64,000 nt of DNA, from positions 62,001 through 126,000 of the forward strand of contig DATAJS010000025.1 in NCBI GenBank assembly GCA_036262035.1, in the 5' to 3' direction. Source of the stretch: Burkholderiales bacterium. Lineage in GTDB: Bacteria; Pseudomonadota; Gammaproteobacteria; Burkholderiales; SG8-41. Below are positions 8,450-16,320 of this stretch, one piece after another. Made by a program: the position numbers and the translations under genes. Numbering within the stretch: the first letter of the stretch is position 1; each line of letters starts with the position of its first letter. Below the pieces are notes generated by a model. It had not been told where the DNA came from and did not search any database. It saw nothing but the letters and a program-made list of their open reading frames with translations.

Positions 8450-9397
8450 ATGAGTGACCGCCTGCCTTCGCTCGATCTGCTCAAGGGCTTCGAAGCGGTC
8501 GCACGCCATCTGTCGTTCACCAAGGCCGCCGCGGAGCTGTTCGTGACGCAGTCGGCGGTGAGCCGGCAGGTGCGCCAGCTCGAGGCGCATCTGGGCGTGC
8601 GCCTTTTCGAGCGCCGCACGCGCGCGGTCGTGCTGACCGAGGCGGGCCATCTGTATTACAGCGAGCTCGCGCCGCTCCTCACTCAGATCGCCGACCTCAC
8701 GCGCAGGGTCGCGGGCGCACGCGCGGAGATCAGGGTGCGCGTCACCGCCACGCTCACCTTCGCCGGGCTGTGGCTCGTGCCGCGGCTTGCCGAGTTCCAG
8801 GAAAGCCATCCGGAGATTCAGGTGCACGTCGTTGCGGACAACGTCGTGCGCGACCTCGTGCGCGACGATTTCGACCTCGCGATCCGCTATTGCAGCGAGG
8901 CGATTGCGGGTCCCGGTGCGCTGACGCTGTTCGGCGAGACGCTCACGCCGGTGTGCAGCCCGCAGCTCCTCGCGCGGGCGCCGTTGCGGTCGGTCGAAGA
9001 CCTCGAGCGCCACGTGCTCATCCACTACAGCGACCTCGAAGGACGCGGGCAATGGCTGTCGTGGGACGCGTTTCTCGCGCGGCTCGACCGCGACGGCGTG
9101 CGCGGCAAGGGCGCCGCGCACTTCAGCCACTACGACCAGGCCATACGCGCCGCCCGCGCCGCCCAGGGCGTGGTGCTCGGCCGCCTGCCCGTCATCGACG
9201 CGGCGATGGACGAAGGGCTGGTCGCGCCCCTCGCGGGACAGGTCGCGGTCACGGTCAGCGAGCGCGCCTACTGGCTCGTCAGGAATCCGCAACGGGCGCC
9301 GACGCCCGAAGTCGGTCTCTTCGTCGACTGGATCACGAAAGAGGCGGCCCGCAGCGCCGCGCCGCGAAAAAACCCGGGGAAAGTCCGCGTCCGCTAA
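8450..9397 (+). CDS. LysR-family transcriptional regulator, GcvA-like
   Basis: A 315-residue regulator. The N-terminal winged helix-turn-helix is clear (LLKGFEAVARHLSFTKAAAE, then FVTQSAVSRQVRQLEAHLGV), followed by the two-lobed ligand-binding domain. The opening PSLDLLKGFEAVARH and the FERRTRAVVLTEAG block resemble the GcvA-like subgroup rather than CbbR or BenM. It faces the DUF2917/CmcJ-like/Bug 1 genes across about 97 bases and is their most likely regulator, as well as its own. The window's gcv genes are 35 kb away, so a role in glycine cleavage is not implied. Confidence 0.92.
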   Translation: MSDRLPSLDLLKGFEAVARHLSFTKAAAELFVTQSAVSRQVRQLEAHLGVRLFERRTRAVVLTEAGHLYYSELAPLLTQIADLTRRVAGARAEIRVRVTATLTFAGLWLVPRLAEFQESHPEIQVHVVADNVVRDLVRDDFDLAIRYCSEAIAGPGALTLFGETLTPVCSPQLLARAPLRSVEDLERHVLIHYSDLEGRGQWLSWDAFLARLDRDGVRGKGAAHFSHYDQAIRAARAAQGVVLGRLPVIDAAMDEGLVAPLAGQVAVTVSERAYWLVRNPQRAPTPEVGLFVDWITKEAARSAAPRKNPGKVRVR

Positions 9398-9459
9398 AGT
9401 TAGCGCGCCCCGGTGCCGTCAACTTCGGTTACAGGAAATCTGTAGCTGAAGGCATCCCC

Positions 9460-10524
9460 ATGAACATCGTCATGCTCGACGACGAGCGCATCTCCCTCGC
9501 CGTCCTCAAAAACCACGTGGGGAAGCTCGAGGACACCCGCGGCCATGCGTTCACGCATCCCACGGACGCGCTCGCCTGGTGTGAGTCGAACGAAGCCGAC
9601 GTCGTGATCGTCGACTTCCTGATGCACGACATGGACGGTCTCGAGTTCGTGCAGCGCCTCCGTCGCCTTCCCGGCAAGGAGGAGATCCCGATCCTGATGG
9701 TCACCGGCTCGCGCGATCGGGTGCTGCGCCATCGCGCGCTCGAATCGGGCATCAACGACTTCCTGACCAAGCCGGTCGACGTCATCGAGCTGCGCGCGCG
9801 CCTCAAGAACATGATCGCGCTCCGCGCCAGCCAGAAGAAGCTCATCCAGCGCGCGCGCCAGCTCGCGGTCGAAGCGTTCAAGAGCAGCCAGGCCGCCGCG
9901 GACGTCGCCGCCCGCGAGCACGAGGCGCTCATGTGCCTGTCGCTCGCGGCCGAGCGCCGCCAGCCCGAGACGCACGAGCATTTCGTGCGGCTGTCGCTCT
10001 ATTCGAAGATCATCGGGCTCAGGCTCGGCCTCACCGAAGAAGAAGCCGAGCTGCTGCGTCTTGCCGCGCCGCTGCACGACGTCGGCAAGCTCGGCATCCC
10101 CGATCACATCCTGCTCAAGAACGGCAAGCTCACCGACGCCGAGTGGGGCACGATGAAGCAGCACACCCTGATGGGCGCCGAGATCCTCGGCCACGGCGGG
10201 TCGGCGATCCTGCGCGCGGGCGCGCAGATCGCGGTGTCCCATCACGAGAAGTTCGACGGCAGCGGCTATCCGTACGGATTGAAAGGCGAGTCGATCCCGC
10301 TCTTCGCGCGCATCGTCGCGGTCGCCGACGTCTTCGACGCCCTCACCAGCACCAAGCCCTACAAGCCCGCGTGGGACGTGCCCCGCGCGCTGGCCGTCAT
10401 CCGCGACAGCAGCGGGACGCAGTTCGACCCGCTGTGCGTGCACGCGTTCTTCGAGGCGATCGACGAGATCCTCGCGGTGCGGGCGCAGCACGCGGATCCC
10501 GCGCCCACCGCCGCCGCGGCGTAA
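9460..10524 (+). CDS. Response regulator with HD-GYP phosphodiesterase output domain
   Basis: A 354-residue two-domain regulator. The receiver domain (about 1-120) has the acidic pocket (LDDE), phospho-acceptor D52 (VDFLMHDMDG) and the TKPVD lysine. A helical linker precedes the HD-GYP domain with H206-D207 (HDVGKLGIPD), HHEKFDGSGYP and VAVADVFDALTSTKPY, which carries the metal ligands and the GYP signature. HD-GYP enzymes hydrolyse cyclic-di-GMP, so phosphorylation by an unlinked kinase probably controls turnover of the second messenger. No kinase is adjacent; the nearest is the hybrid kinase at 48.9-51.2 kb. Confidence 0.93.
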   Translation: MNIVMLDDERISLAVLKNHVGKLEDTRGHAFTHPTDALAWCESNEADVVIVDFLMHDMDGLEFVQRLRRLPGKEEIPILMVTGSRDRVLRHRALESGINDFLTKPVDVIELRARLKNMIALRASQKKLIQRARQLAVEAFKSSQAAADVAAREHEALMCLSLAAERRQPETHEHFVRLSLYSKIIGLRLGLTEEEAELLRLAAPLHDVGKLGIPDHILLKNGKLTDAEWGTMKQHTLMGAEILGHGGSAILRAGAQIAVSHHEKFDGSGYPYGLKGESIPLFARIVAVADVFDALTSTKPYKPAWDVPRALAVIRDSSGTQFDPLCVHAFFEAIDEILAVRAQHADPAPTAAAA

Positions 10525-10532
10525 AGAAGGTC

Positions 10533-10580
10533 AAAAGCTTCAACACGGAGGACACGGAGGCGCACGGGGGACACGGAGGA
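10533..10580 (+). repeat. Left CACGGAGG repeat block (family F)
   Basis: Contains three to four imperfect copies of CACGGAGG following AAAAGCTTCAA. It lies directly after the HD-GYP stop and six bases before the stop of the GxxExxY gene, and may also affect mRNA 3' ends. Confidence 0.7.
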
Positions 10581-10585
10581 AAACC

Positions 10586-11005
10586 TTAACCGCCGTGCAT
10601 GTCCTCCGGTCTGTAGCCGTTGATCACGCGTTTGATCCCGTCACGCAAGTGCGCGGCGTTGAAGTTCAGCAAGAATCCAAGGTGAAATTCGCCTAGCCGA
10701 AGGTACGTCAACAGCTGTGCGGCATGCACCGGCAGCAGCTTGTCCACCGCCTTCACCTCGACCACCACACCACCCGCGACGAGCATATCGACTCGATAAC
10801 CGATATCGAGCACCATATCGTCGTACTTCACCGCCAGCGGCACCTGCAGAACAACGCTCAAGGCTCGCTTCTTCAACTCATAAGCGAGGCAGGCTTCGTA
10901 GGCGCTTTCGAGCAAGCCCGGCCCGAGCTTGGTGTGAACCCTTAGCGCACTCGCGACAATCGCTTCGGCTATCGCTTCGTAATCCACGCCAGTCTCCACC
11001 ATCAT
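10586..11005 (-). CDS. GxxExxY protein
   Basis: A 139-residue protein with the diagnostic motif G-L-L-E-S-A-Y (GPGLLESAYEACLAYELK). The later segment GYRVDMLVAGGVVVEVKAV has the D...E-x-K spacing of a PD-(D/E)xK nuclease core, which fits the suspected nuclease relationship of the family. The tail HLRDGIKRVINGYRPE is also typical. ATGs at 11005 and 11002 are equally possible. The gene sits alone between inverted CACGGAGG repeats, consistent with horizontal movement. Function is unproven. Confidence 0.85.
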   Translation of the reverse strand: MMVETGVDYEAIAEAIVASALRVHTKLGPGLLESAYEACLAYELKKRALSVVLQVPLAVKYDDMVLDIGYRVDMLVAGGVVVEVKAVDKLLPVHAAQLLTYLRLGEFHLGFLLNFNAAHLRDGIKRVINGYRPEDMHGG

Positions 11006-11044
11006 TCCCGACCTAACGTGCGAGGCGCGCGCGCTGTTGACGAT

Positions 11045-11104
11045 CTTCCTCCGTGCCCTCCGTGCCCTCCGTGCCCTCCGTGTTCCTCCGTGTTGACGCT
11101 TTTT
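11045..11104 (-). repeat. Right CACGGAGG repeat block (family F)
   Basis: Five CCTCCGTG units in tandem (complement of CACGGAGG) end in GTTGACGCTTTT, mirroring the left block. It lies upstream of the GxxExxY start. Bases 11105-11311 beyond it hold no recognisable gene. Confidence 0.75.
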
Positions 11105-11311
11105 GCCCGGACATCGCCACAGAGTAGCGGATTGTGACTTAAGTCTCTGATTACGTGGGGCCTATCGGCATTGCGGCGCCTCCGACCGGAAAGGACTTTT
11201 GCCCTCCAAACGCCGGATTTAGGCCCATGAATGCGTCATATTTCTCACTTTGACATCGGGATATCCGGCTTATCTTCTCGTTGCAGCTTCACCATAACGA
11301 GAAGAAAGATC

Positions 11312-11551
11312 ATGAGAACAACGACGATCGATGCGAAGTTGAGTGCGATACGCATGATCAGGGCGGCGTGGTTCGACGAATCGCTGGACGCGGAAGCGCG
11401 GGGGGACACCGCTGCCGCGGCGGAAGCGAAGCGCAACGTCGACGCGTGCGACGTGCAGATCCGTCGCATCGAAAAACAGCTCCACCCTCTGCATTCCGGC
11501 TACCCGGCGACGATCAAGTCGGCGTTCGGGATGCTGCGGCTGCGCACATAG
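11312..11551 (+). CDS. Small hypothetical protein
   Basis: A 79-residue reading beginning MRTTTIDAKLSAIRMIRAAW. The ATG at 11312 follows a purine-rich GAGAAGAAAG stretch suitable for ribosome binding; an upstream extension to 11231 reads less like protein. The sequence is charged and helical (EARGDTAAAAEAKRNVDACD), without a signal peptide or known domain. The stop is ten bases from the stop of the convergent Bug 2 gene. It may be a real small gene or a chance frame. Confidence 0.45.
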   Translation: MRTTTIDAKLSAIRMIRAAWFDESLDAEARGDTAAAAEAKRNVDACDVQIRRIEKQLHPLHSGYPATIKSAFGMLRLRT

Positions 11552-11560
11552 CGGGAATAA

Positions 11561-12520
11561 TCAGTCCGCTTTGGCGCCGCTGGCCCTGACCACCGGCACC
11601 CAGCGCGCGATGTCCTGCTGAACGTGCTTCGTGCACGCCGCGGGCGAGCCTCCATGGGGGTCGAGGCCGAGCGCGGCGAGGCGCTCTTTCACCTGGGTCG
11701 ACTCGAGCGCCTTCTGCACTTCGGCGTTGAGCTTGTTGACGATGTCGGCCGGCGTGCCGCCCGGCGCCATGAAGAGGTGAAAGCCGGTGACGACGAACCC
11801 CGGGACGCCGGATTCGACGAACGTCGGCACGTCGGGCGCAACCGGCGTGCGCTTCGGCCCCGTCGTCGCGATCGCGCGCAGCTTGCCGCTCTTCACGTGC
11901 GCGATCGACGAAGCGACGTTGCTGAAGATCGAATCGAGCTCGCCGCTCAGCAGCGCGATCCCGGCCTGTCCCGCGCTCTTGTAAGGCACGTGCACGAGCC
12001 TGGTGCCCGTCATCTGCTGGAACAGCACGCCCGCGAGATGGTTCGCACTGCCCGGCCCCGACGAGCCGAACGTGACCTGCCCCGGCCTGGACTTGGCGAG
12101 CGCGATGAACTGCTTCGGCGTCTTCACCGGCATCGTCGGGTGCACCGCGAGGAAGTACTGGCCCGAGGTGAGCTGCGCGATGCACGTGAAATCCTTCAGC
12201 GGATCGTAGGGGAGCTTGCGCAGCGCCGGGTTGATGGTGAACTCCACCGCCACGTTCATCAGCGTGTAGCCGTCCGGCGGCGACTTCGCGACGAGCTCGC
12301 TGCCGATCACCGTCCCGGCGCCGGCGCGGTTGTCGACGATGATCTGCTGCCCCATCTGCTCCGAGAGCCTCGCCGCGAAGAGCCGCCCGACGATGTCGGT
12401 GCTGCCGCCCGGCCCGATCGGCACGATGAGACGGATCGGTTTGGCGGGATAGGTGGGTTGTGCGTGCACGGTGACTGCGACCAACGCAGCCGCGGTTGCA
12501 AGGGCAATGCGTAACCTCAT
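11561..12520 (-). CDS. Bug-family substrate-binding protein (Bug 2)
   Basis: A 319-residue receptor with signal peptide MRLRIALATAAALVAVTVHA. Family landmarks are PIGPGGSTDIVGR, VDNRAGAGTVIG, FGSSGPGSANHLAG and HVPYKSAGQAG. It lies 50 bases downstream of Bug 3 on the same strand, so the two are probably co-transcribed. They are clearly diverged from each other, which argues against a recent tandem duplication. No catabolic enzyme is linked. Confidence 0.93.
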   Translation of the reverse strand: MRLRIALATAAALVAVTVHAQPTYPAKPIRLIVPIGPGGSTDIVGRLFAARLSEQMGQQIIVDNRAGAGTVIGSELVAKSPPDGYTLMNVAVEFTINPALRKLPYDPLKDFTCIAQLTSGQYFLAVHPTMPVKTPKQFIALAKSRPGQVTFGSSGPGSANHLAGVLFQQMTGTRLVHVPYKSAGQAGIALLSGELDSIFSNVASSIAHVKSGKLRAIATTGPKRTPVAPDVPTFVESGVPGFVVTGFHLFMAPGGTPADIVNKLNAEVQKALESTQVKERLAALGLDPHGGSPAACTKHVQQDIARWVPVVRASGAKAD

Positions 12521-12570
12521 GACTCCTCCTCGTTATTCTTTCGCACGGTGCGCGCCGGCGCACCGCGCCT

Positions 12571-13542
12571 TTATCGCGCCTCGACCTTGATCCCGCCGGC
12601 CTTGATCACTTTCGTCCACTTCGCGATGTCCGAGCGTATCAGCGCCCGGAATTCGTCCGGCGTGTTGTAGCGGATCTCCGCCCCGACGTGCGCATAGCGC
12701 TCCTTCGCCTGCGGCGACGAGAGTATCTGCACGATCGCCTGGTTGACCCGTGTGACGATCGCTTTCGGCGTGTGCGCGGGCGCGAGTATGCCGTTCCAGA
12801 TCCCCGTTTCGTAGCCCGGCACGCCGGCCTCGCTCATCGTCGGGATATCGGGCGCGAGCCCCGAGCGCGACTTCGACGTGATCGCAAACGCTTTCACCTT
12901 CTGCGACTTCACGTGCGCCATGACCGAAGTGAGGCTGGGAAACCCGAGCTGTATCCGGCCCGACACGACGTCGAGGAGCGCGCCCGCGGTGCCTTTGTAC
13001 GGCACGTGCACGAGCTTGATCCCGGTCATCACTTCGAGCAGCGCCATCGCCAGATGCGCCGGCGAGCCGTTGCCCGACGAGCCCACGTTGAGCTGCGCCG
13101 GCTTCGCCTTGGCGAGCGCGATCACCTCTTTCACGTTGTTCGCCGGCACGGCGTTGTTGGCGACGAAGAGCAGCGGCGTGTCGCCGACCAGGCTGATCGG
13201 CTCGAAATCGTTGACCGTGTCGTACGGCACTTTCGCATAGAGCGCCGGATTCACGGCGAAGCCGTTCGCGACGAGCATCAGCGTATAACCGTCGGCCGGC
13301 GCACGCGCCGTGAGCTCCATGCCGATCATGCCGTTCGCGCCCGGGCGGTTGTCGACCACGAACTGCTTGCCCAGCGTCTCGCCGAGGCGTTCGGCCATGT
13401 AGCGCGCCTGGATGTCGGCGTTGCCGCCGGGCGCGTACGGCACGATGAGGCGCACGGGGCGCGCGGGATAGGTCTCGGCGGCGTACAGGGGCAGCGCGAG
13501 CGAAGCTGCAAGCGCGACGACGAGCGACGTGATACGGTGCAT
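12571..13542 (-). CDS. Bug-family substrate-binding protein (Bug 3)
   Basis: A 323-residue receptor, first gene of the Bug 3 - Bug 2 pair. The signal peptide MHRITSLVVALAASLALPLYA is cut before AETYPARPVRL. The ligand-binding loops are PYAPGGNADIQAR and VDNRPGANGMIG. The 98-base gap to the divergent zinc-ribbon gene at 13641 should contain both promoters. The ligand is unknown. Confidence 0.93.
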   Translation of the reverse strand: MHRITSLVVALAASLALPLYAAETYPARPVRLIVPYAPGGNADIQARYMAERLGETLGKQFVVDNRPGANGMIGMELTARAPADGYTLMLVANGFAVNPALYAKVPYDTVNDFEPISLVGDTPLLFVANNAVPANNVKEVIALAKAKPAQLNVGSSGNGSPAHLAMALLEVMTGIKLVHVPYKGTAGALLDVVSGRIQLGFPSLTSVMAHVKSQKVKAFAITSKSRSGLAPDIPTMSEAGVPGYETGIWNGILAPAHTPKAIVTRVNQAIVQILSSPQAKERYAHVGAEIRYNTPDEFRALIRSDIAKWTKVIKAGGIKVEAR

Positions 13543-13640
13543 GGCATCTCCTCGTGTAGTTTAGGGCGGAGCATACCAGCAGCACGTCCCCGGCTACGGA
13601 TCGAAGCCCGGGTCGGCACACCGTTTGATAGACGACGGTC

Positions 13641-13940
13641 ATGCCCTCGCACAAGCTCAAAAAGATCGCGCACGCGGAGGACCGCGTGACCTTCGACGGT
13701 CCTATCGCTCCCGGCACCGGCGACCACGACTATCTCTGCGGCCACTGCACCGCGGTCGTGCTCGAGAGCGTGCACCTGCGGCAGCCGTCGGCCGCGGTAT
13801 TCCAGTGTCCGCAATGCGGCGCGCTCAACGTCGTCGCTCAGCTCGACAACCCGCCCGACGAGGTCGTCGAGCGCCTGACGCGGTGGTACGGCGATTCCCT
13901 GTCGCCGCCGCTGCCGGAGCGGCGCAAGGGCGCGCGATAG
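13641..13940 (+). CDS. Small zinc-ribbon-like protein
   Basis: A 99-residue cytoplasmic protein with two CxxC pairs (YLCGHCTAVV and FQCPQCGALN) 26 residues apart, suggesting a zinc ribbon. The rest is polar, with a basic C-terminus. I do not recognise a named family. It is divergent from Bug 3 and 140 bases ahead of the first penicillin-binding protein gene; that gap shows no gene. Confidence 0.68.
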   Translation: MPSHKLKKIAHAEDRVTFDGPIAPGTGDHDYLCGHCTAVVLESVHLRQPSAAVFQCPQCGALNVVAQLDNPPDEVVERLTRWYGDSLSPPLPERRKGAR

Positions 13941-14080
13941 TCGGCACTCAGGCCGTGGCACTGCGCCGCGGGACGGTGTAAGACAGTTACTCCCGGCGAA
14001 GCGGCGCCCGACCGGGACCGTTTTGTGCTCCAGGGCTCGCGACCGCAACTTCGTAGCTGGTACGAACTCGAACGGCCTGC

Positions 14081-16114
14081 ATGGATTCTCCGTCTCCGGA
14101 GTCCCCGCTTCCCGCCGCTGCCGCGCAGCCGCTCCGCGCGCGGCTGAAGCGCTACGCCCGCCGCGCAGGCGTAGCGGTGCCCGCGCTGCTGCTGCTGTAC
14201 GTCCTCGTCCTCATCCCGTTCACGCCGAGCGTCTCGGATCTCCGCCGCGCGAAGTCGGCGACGCCGTCGGTCGTGATGTCCGCGGACGGCGTGGTGCTCG
14301 CGGAATTCAAGCGCAGCGACCGCGAGTGGGTGACGCTCGACAAGATCTCGTCCGCCGTCGTCGACGCGCTGCTCGCGACCGAGGACCGGCGCTTCTACGA
14401 CCATCACGGCGTCGACGTGTGGCGCACGCTCGGCGCGGCGCTCAGCACGCTCACCGGCAAGGTCGAGGGCGGCTCGACGATCACTCAGCAGCTCGCACGC
14501 AACCTCTATCAGGACCAGATCGGCCGCAAGCTCTCGCTCAACCGCAAGGTGAAGGAAGCGATCACCGCACTGAAGATCGAGGCGCTCTACACCAAGCGCG
14601 AGATCCTCGAGACCTATCTCAACTCGGTGCCGTTCCTCTACAACGCGTTCGGCATCGAGATGGCCGCGCGCACCTACTTCGACAAGTCCGCGGCAGAGCT
14701 CAACGTGCTCGAGTCCGCCACGCTCGTCGGCATGCTCAAGGCGACGAGCGCGATGAACCCGGTGCGCAATCCCGAGCGTGCGATCGCACGGCGCAACCTC
14801 GTGCTCGACCAGATGGTGAAGGCCGGGAAGCTCTCATCCGCGCAGGGCGCCGATCTCTCGCGGCGTCCGCTCAAGCTCAACTTCGAGCGCCAGACCGTGC
14901 CGGCGAGCGTCGTGCCGCACATCGTGCGCCACCTGCACGACTGGCTGCTCGACTGGACGGGGCAGCGCGACCGCTATCTCTATTTCGACGGTCTCGTCGT
15001 CCGCACCACCATCGATTCGCGCATCCAGGACGCCGCGAACAAGGCGGTCGTGCACCAGCTCAACGCACTGCAAAAGCTCGCGGGCAAGCGCGACGTGCTC
15101 CAGGCGGGCTTCATGGCGATGGACCCGCGCAACGGTTACGTGCGCGCGTGGGTGGGCAGCCGCGACCCCGCGAAAGAGGAGTTCGACCACGTGAGCCAGG
15201 CGAGGCGCCTGCCCGGGTCGGTGTTCAAGCCTTTCGTGTACGCCGCGGCATTCACCGCGGGGCTGCGCCCGACGATGACGCTGATCGACGCGCCGCCGAT
15301 CATCCCGATCGAAGGCGGCGGCGTATGGATGCCGAAGGACGTCGGGGCGGCGTCGTACCAGGCGCTGACGCTGCGCGAAGGATTGATCTACTCCAAGAAC
15401 TCGATCACCGCGCAGCTCATGCCGATGGTGGGCATCAAGCGCGTGGTGCACCTCGCCTACGCCATGGGCATACGGCAGAGCAAGCTCGAGCCGGTGCTTT
15501 CGCTCGCGCTCGGCACGAGCCCCGTCACGCTGCGCGAGATCGTCGGCTCGTACTCGACGATCGCCAACGGCGGCAACTACATCGAACCGACGATCGTCAC
15601 GCGCATCGAGGACCGCCAGGGCCGCGTGCTCGCCGAGTTCGGCCCGCAGCGCGAGACCGTGCCCGCGATGTCGAACCAGCAGGCGCTGGAGCTCGTCGAC
15701 GCGCTGCGCGGCGTCGTCTCGCAAGGGACCGGCCGCGCGATCCGCAAGCGCTACCGCATCACCGCCGACGTCGCCGGGAAGACCGGCACCACTCAGAAGA
15801 ACACCGACGCGTGGTTCGTCATGATGCATCCCCAGCTCGTCGCCGGCGCGCGCGTCGGCTTCAACCAGGAGCACACGATGGGGGCATGGGGCACCGGCGC
15901 CCGCAGCGCGCTGCCGATCGTCGGCGAAGTGTTCAAGCAGGCGCTCGCGAAGGAGTGGATCGACCCGCAGGCGCGCTTCGGCACGCCGCGCCCCGCAGCA
16001 CGTCCGGCGCACTACGGCAGCACCGATCCCATCGCCGACTCGCCGCTGGTGCGCGACCTCTTCGGCGGCGCGCGACAGCAGGTGCAGGAGTTCTTCAGGA
16101 AGCCGGCGGAGTAG
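14081..16114 (+). CDS. Class A penicillin-binding protein (PBP1A-like), paralogue 1
   Basis: A 677-residue bifunctional cell-wall synthase anchored by one N-terminal helix (VAVPALLLLYVLVLIPF). The GT51 glycosyltransferase half has the ATEDRRFYDHHG catalytic glutamate motif, GGSTITQQLARNLY and KREILETYLNSVPF. The transpeptidase half has the active-site serine in GSVFKPF, the SKN motif in YSKNSITAQ and KTGTT (GKTGTTQKNTDAW). It builds glycan strands and cross-links peptides on the outer face of the membrane. It is followed about 200 bases later by a close paralogue, with a third at 32.7 kb. Confidence 0.94.
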   Translation: MDSPSPESPLPAAAAQPLRARLKRYARRAGVAVPALLLLYVLVLIPFTPSVSDLRRAKSATPSVVMSADGVVLAEFKRSDREWVTLDKISSAVVDALLATEDRRFYDHHGVDVWRTLGAALSTLTGKVEGGSTITQQLARNLYQDQIGRKLSLNRKVKEAITALKIEALYTKREILETYLNSVPFLYNAFGIEMAARTYFDKSAAELNVLESATLVGMLKATSAMNPVRNPERAIARRNLVLDQMVKAGKLSSAQGADLSRRPLKLNFERQTVPASVVPHIVRHLHDWLLDWTGQRDRYLYFDGLVVRTTIDSRIQDAANKAVVHQLNALQKLAGKRDVLQAGFMAMDPRNGYVRAWVGSRDPAKEEFDHVSQARRLPGSVFKPFVYAAAFTAGLRPTMTLIDAPPIIPIEGGGVWMPKDVGAASYQALTLREGLIYSKNSITAQLMPMVGIKRVVHLAYAMGIRQSKLEPVLSLALGTSPVTLREIVGSYSTIANGGNYIEPTIVTRIEDRQGRVLAEFGPQRETVPAMSNQQALELVDALRGVVSQGTGRAIRKRYRITADVAGKTGTTQKNTDAWFVMMHPQLVAGARVGFNQEHTMGAWGTGARSALPIVGEVFKQALAKEWIDPQARFGTPRPAARPAHYGSTDPIADSPLVRDLFGGARQQVQEFFRKPAE

Positions 16115-16128
16115 GCGTGTGTCGTGCG

Positions 16129-16218
16129 CCACGAGATCGCCACGGCCGCTTAAGCGGCCTCGCGATGACGACCAAGACTGTCATTGCGACGAGCGCAAGC
16201 GACGAAGCAATCCCGAGG
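16129..16218. repeat. Family B repeat (CATTGCGA...GAAGCAATC type)
   Basis: Contains GTGCGCCACGAGATCGCC, the perfect palindrome GGCCGCTTAAGCGGCC (16144-16159) and TGTCATTGCGACGAGCGCAA. Other copies are at 21622, 27808, 34957, 38576, 43138 and 51935. The palindrome could also end transcription between the two PBP genes. Bases 16219-16320 hold no gene. Confidence 0.8.
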
Positions 16219-16320
16219 CGCTCGGCCTTCTCCCACTGTAAATGCCCGTGCATCGCAACAGTACCTTGCGCCGCAAGCTTGGCGGTACCGGTATAGTCCG
16301 CTCCTGCGCCCCCTTTCCCC

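Larger units (their letters stand above)
10533..11104. mobile_element. Putative cassette: GxxExxY gene bounded by terminal inverted repeats
   Basis: A unit of about 572 bases whose ends are nearly identical in opposite orientation: AAAAGCTTCAACACGGAGG at the left and the complement of AAAAGCGTCAACACGGAGG at the right. Each end continues inward as imperfect CACGGAGG direct repeats. The only gene inside is the GxxExxY gene. No target-site duplication is obvious. This looks like a small non-autonomous or relic element. Confidence 0.55.
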
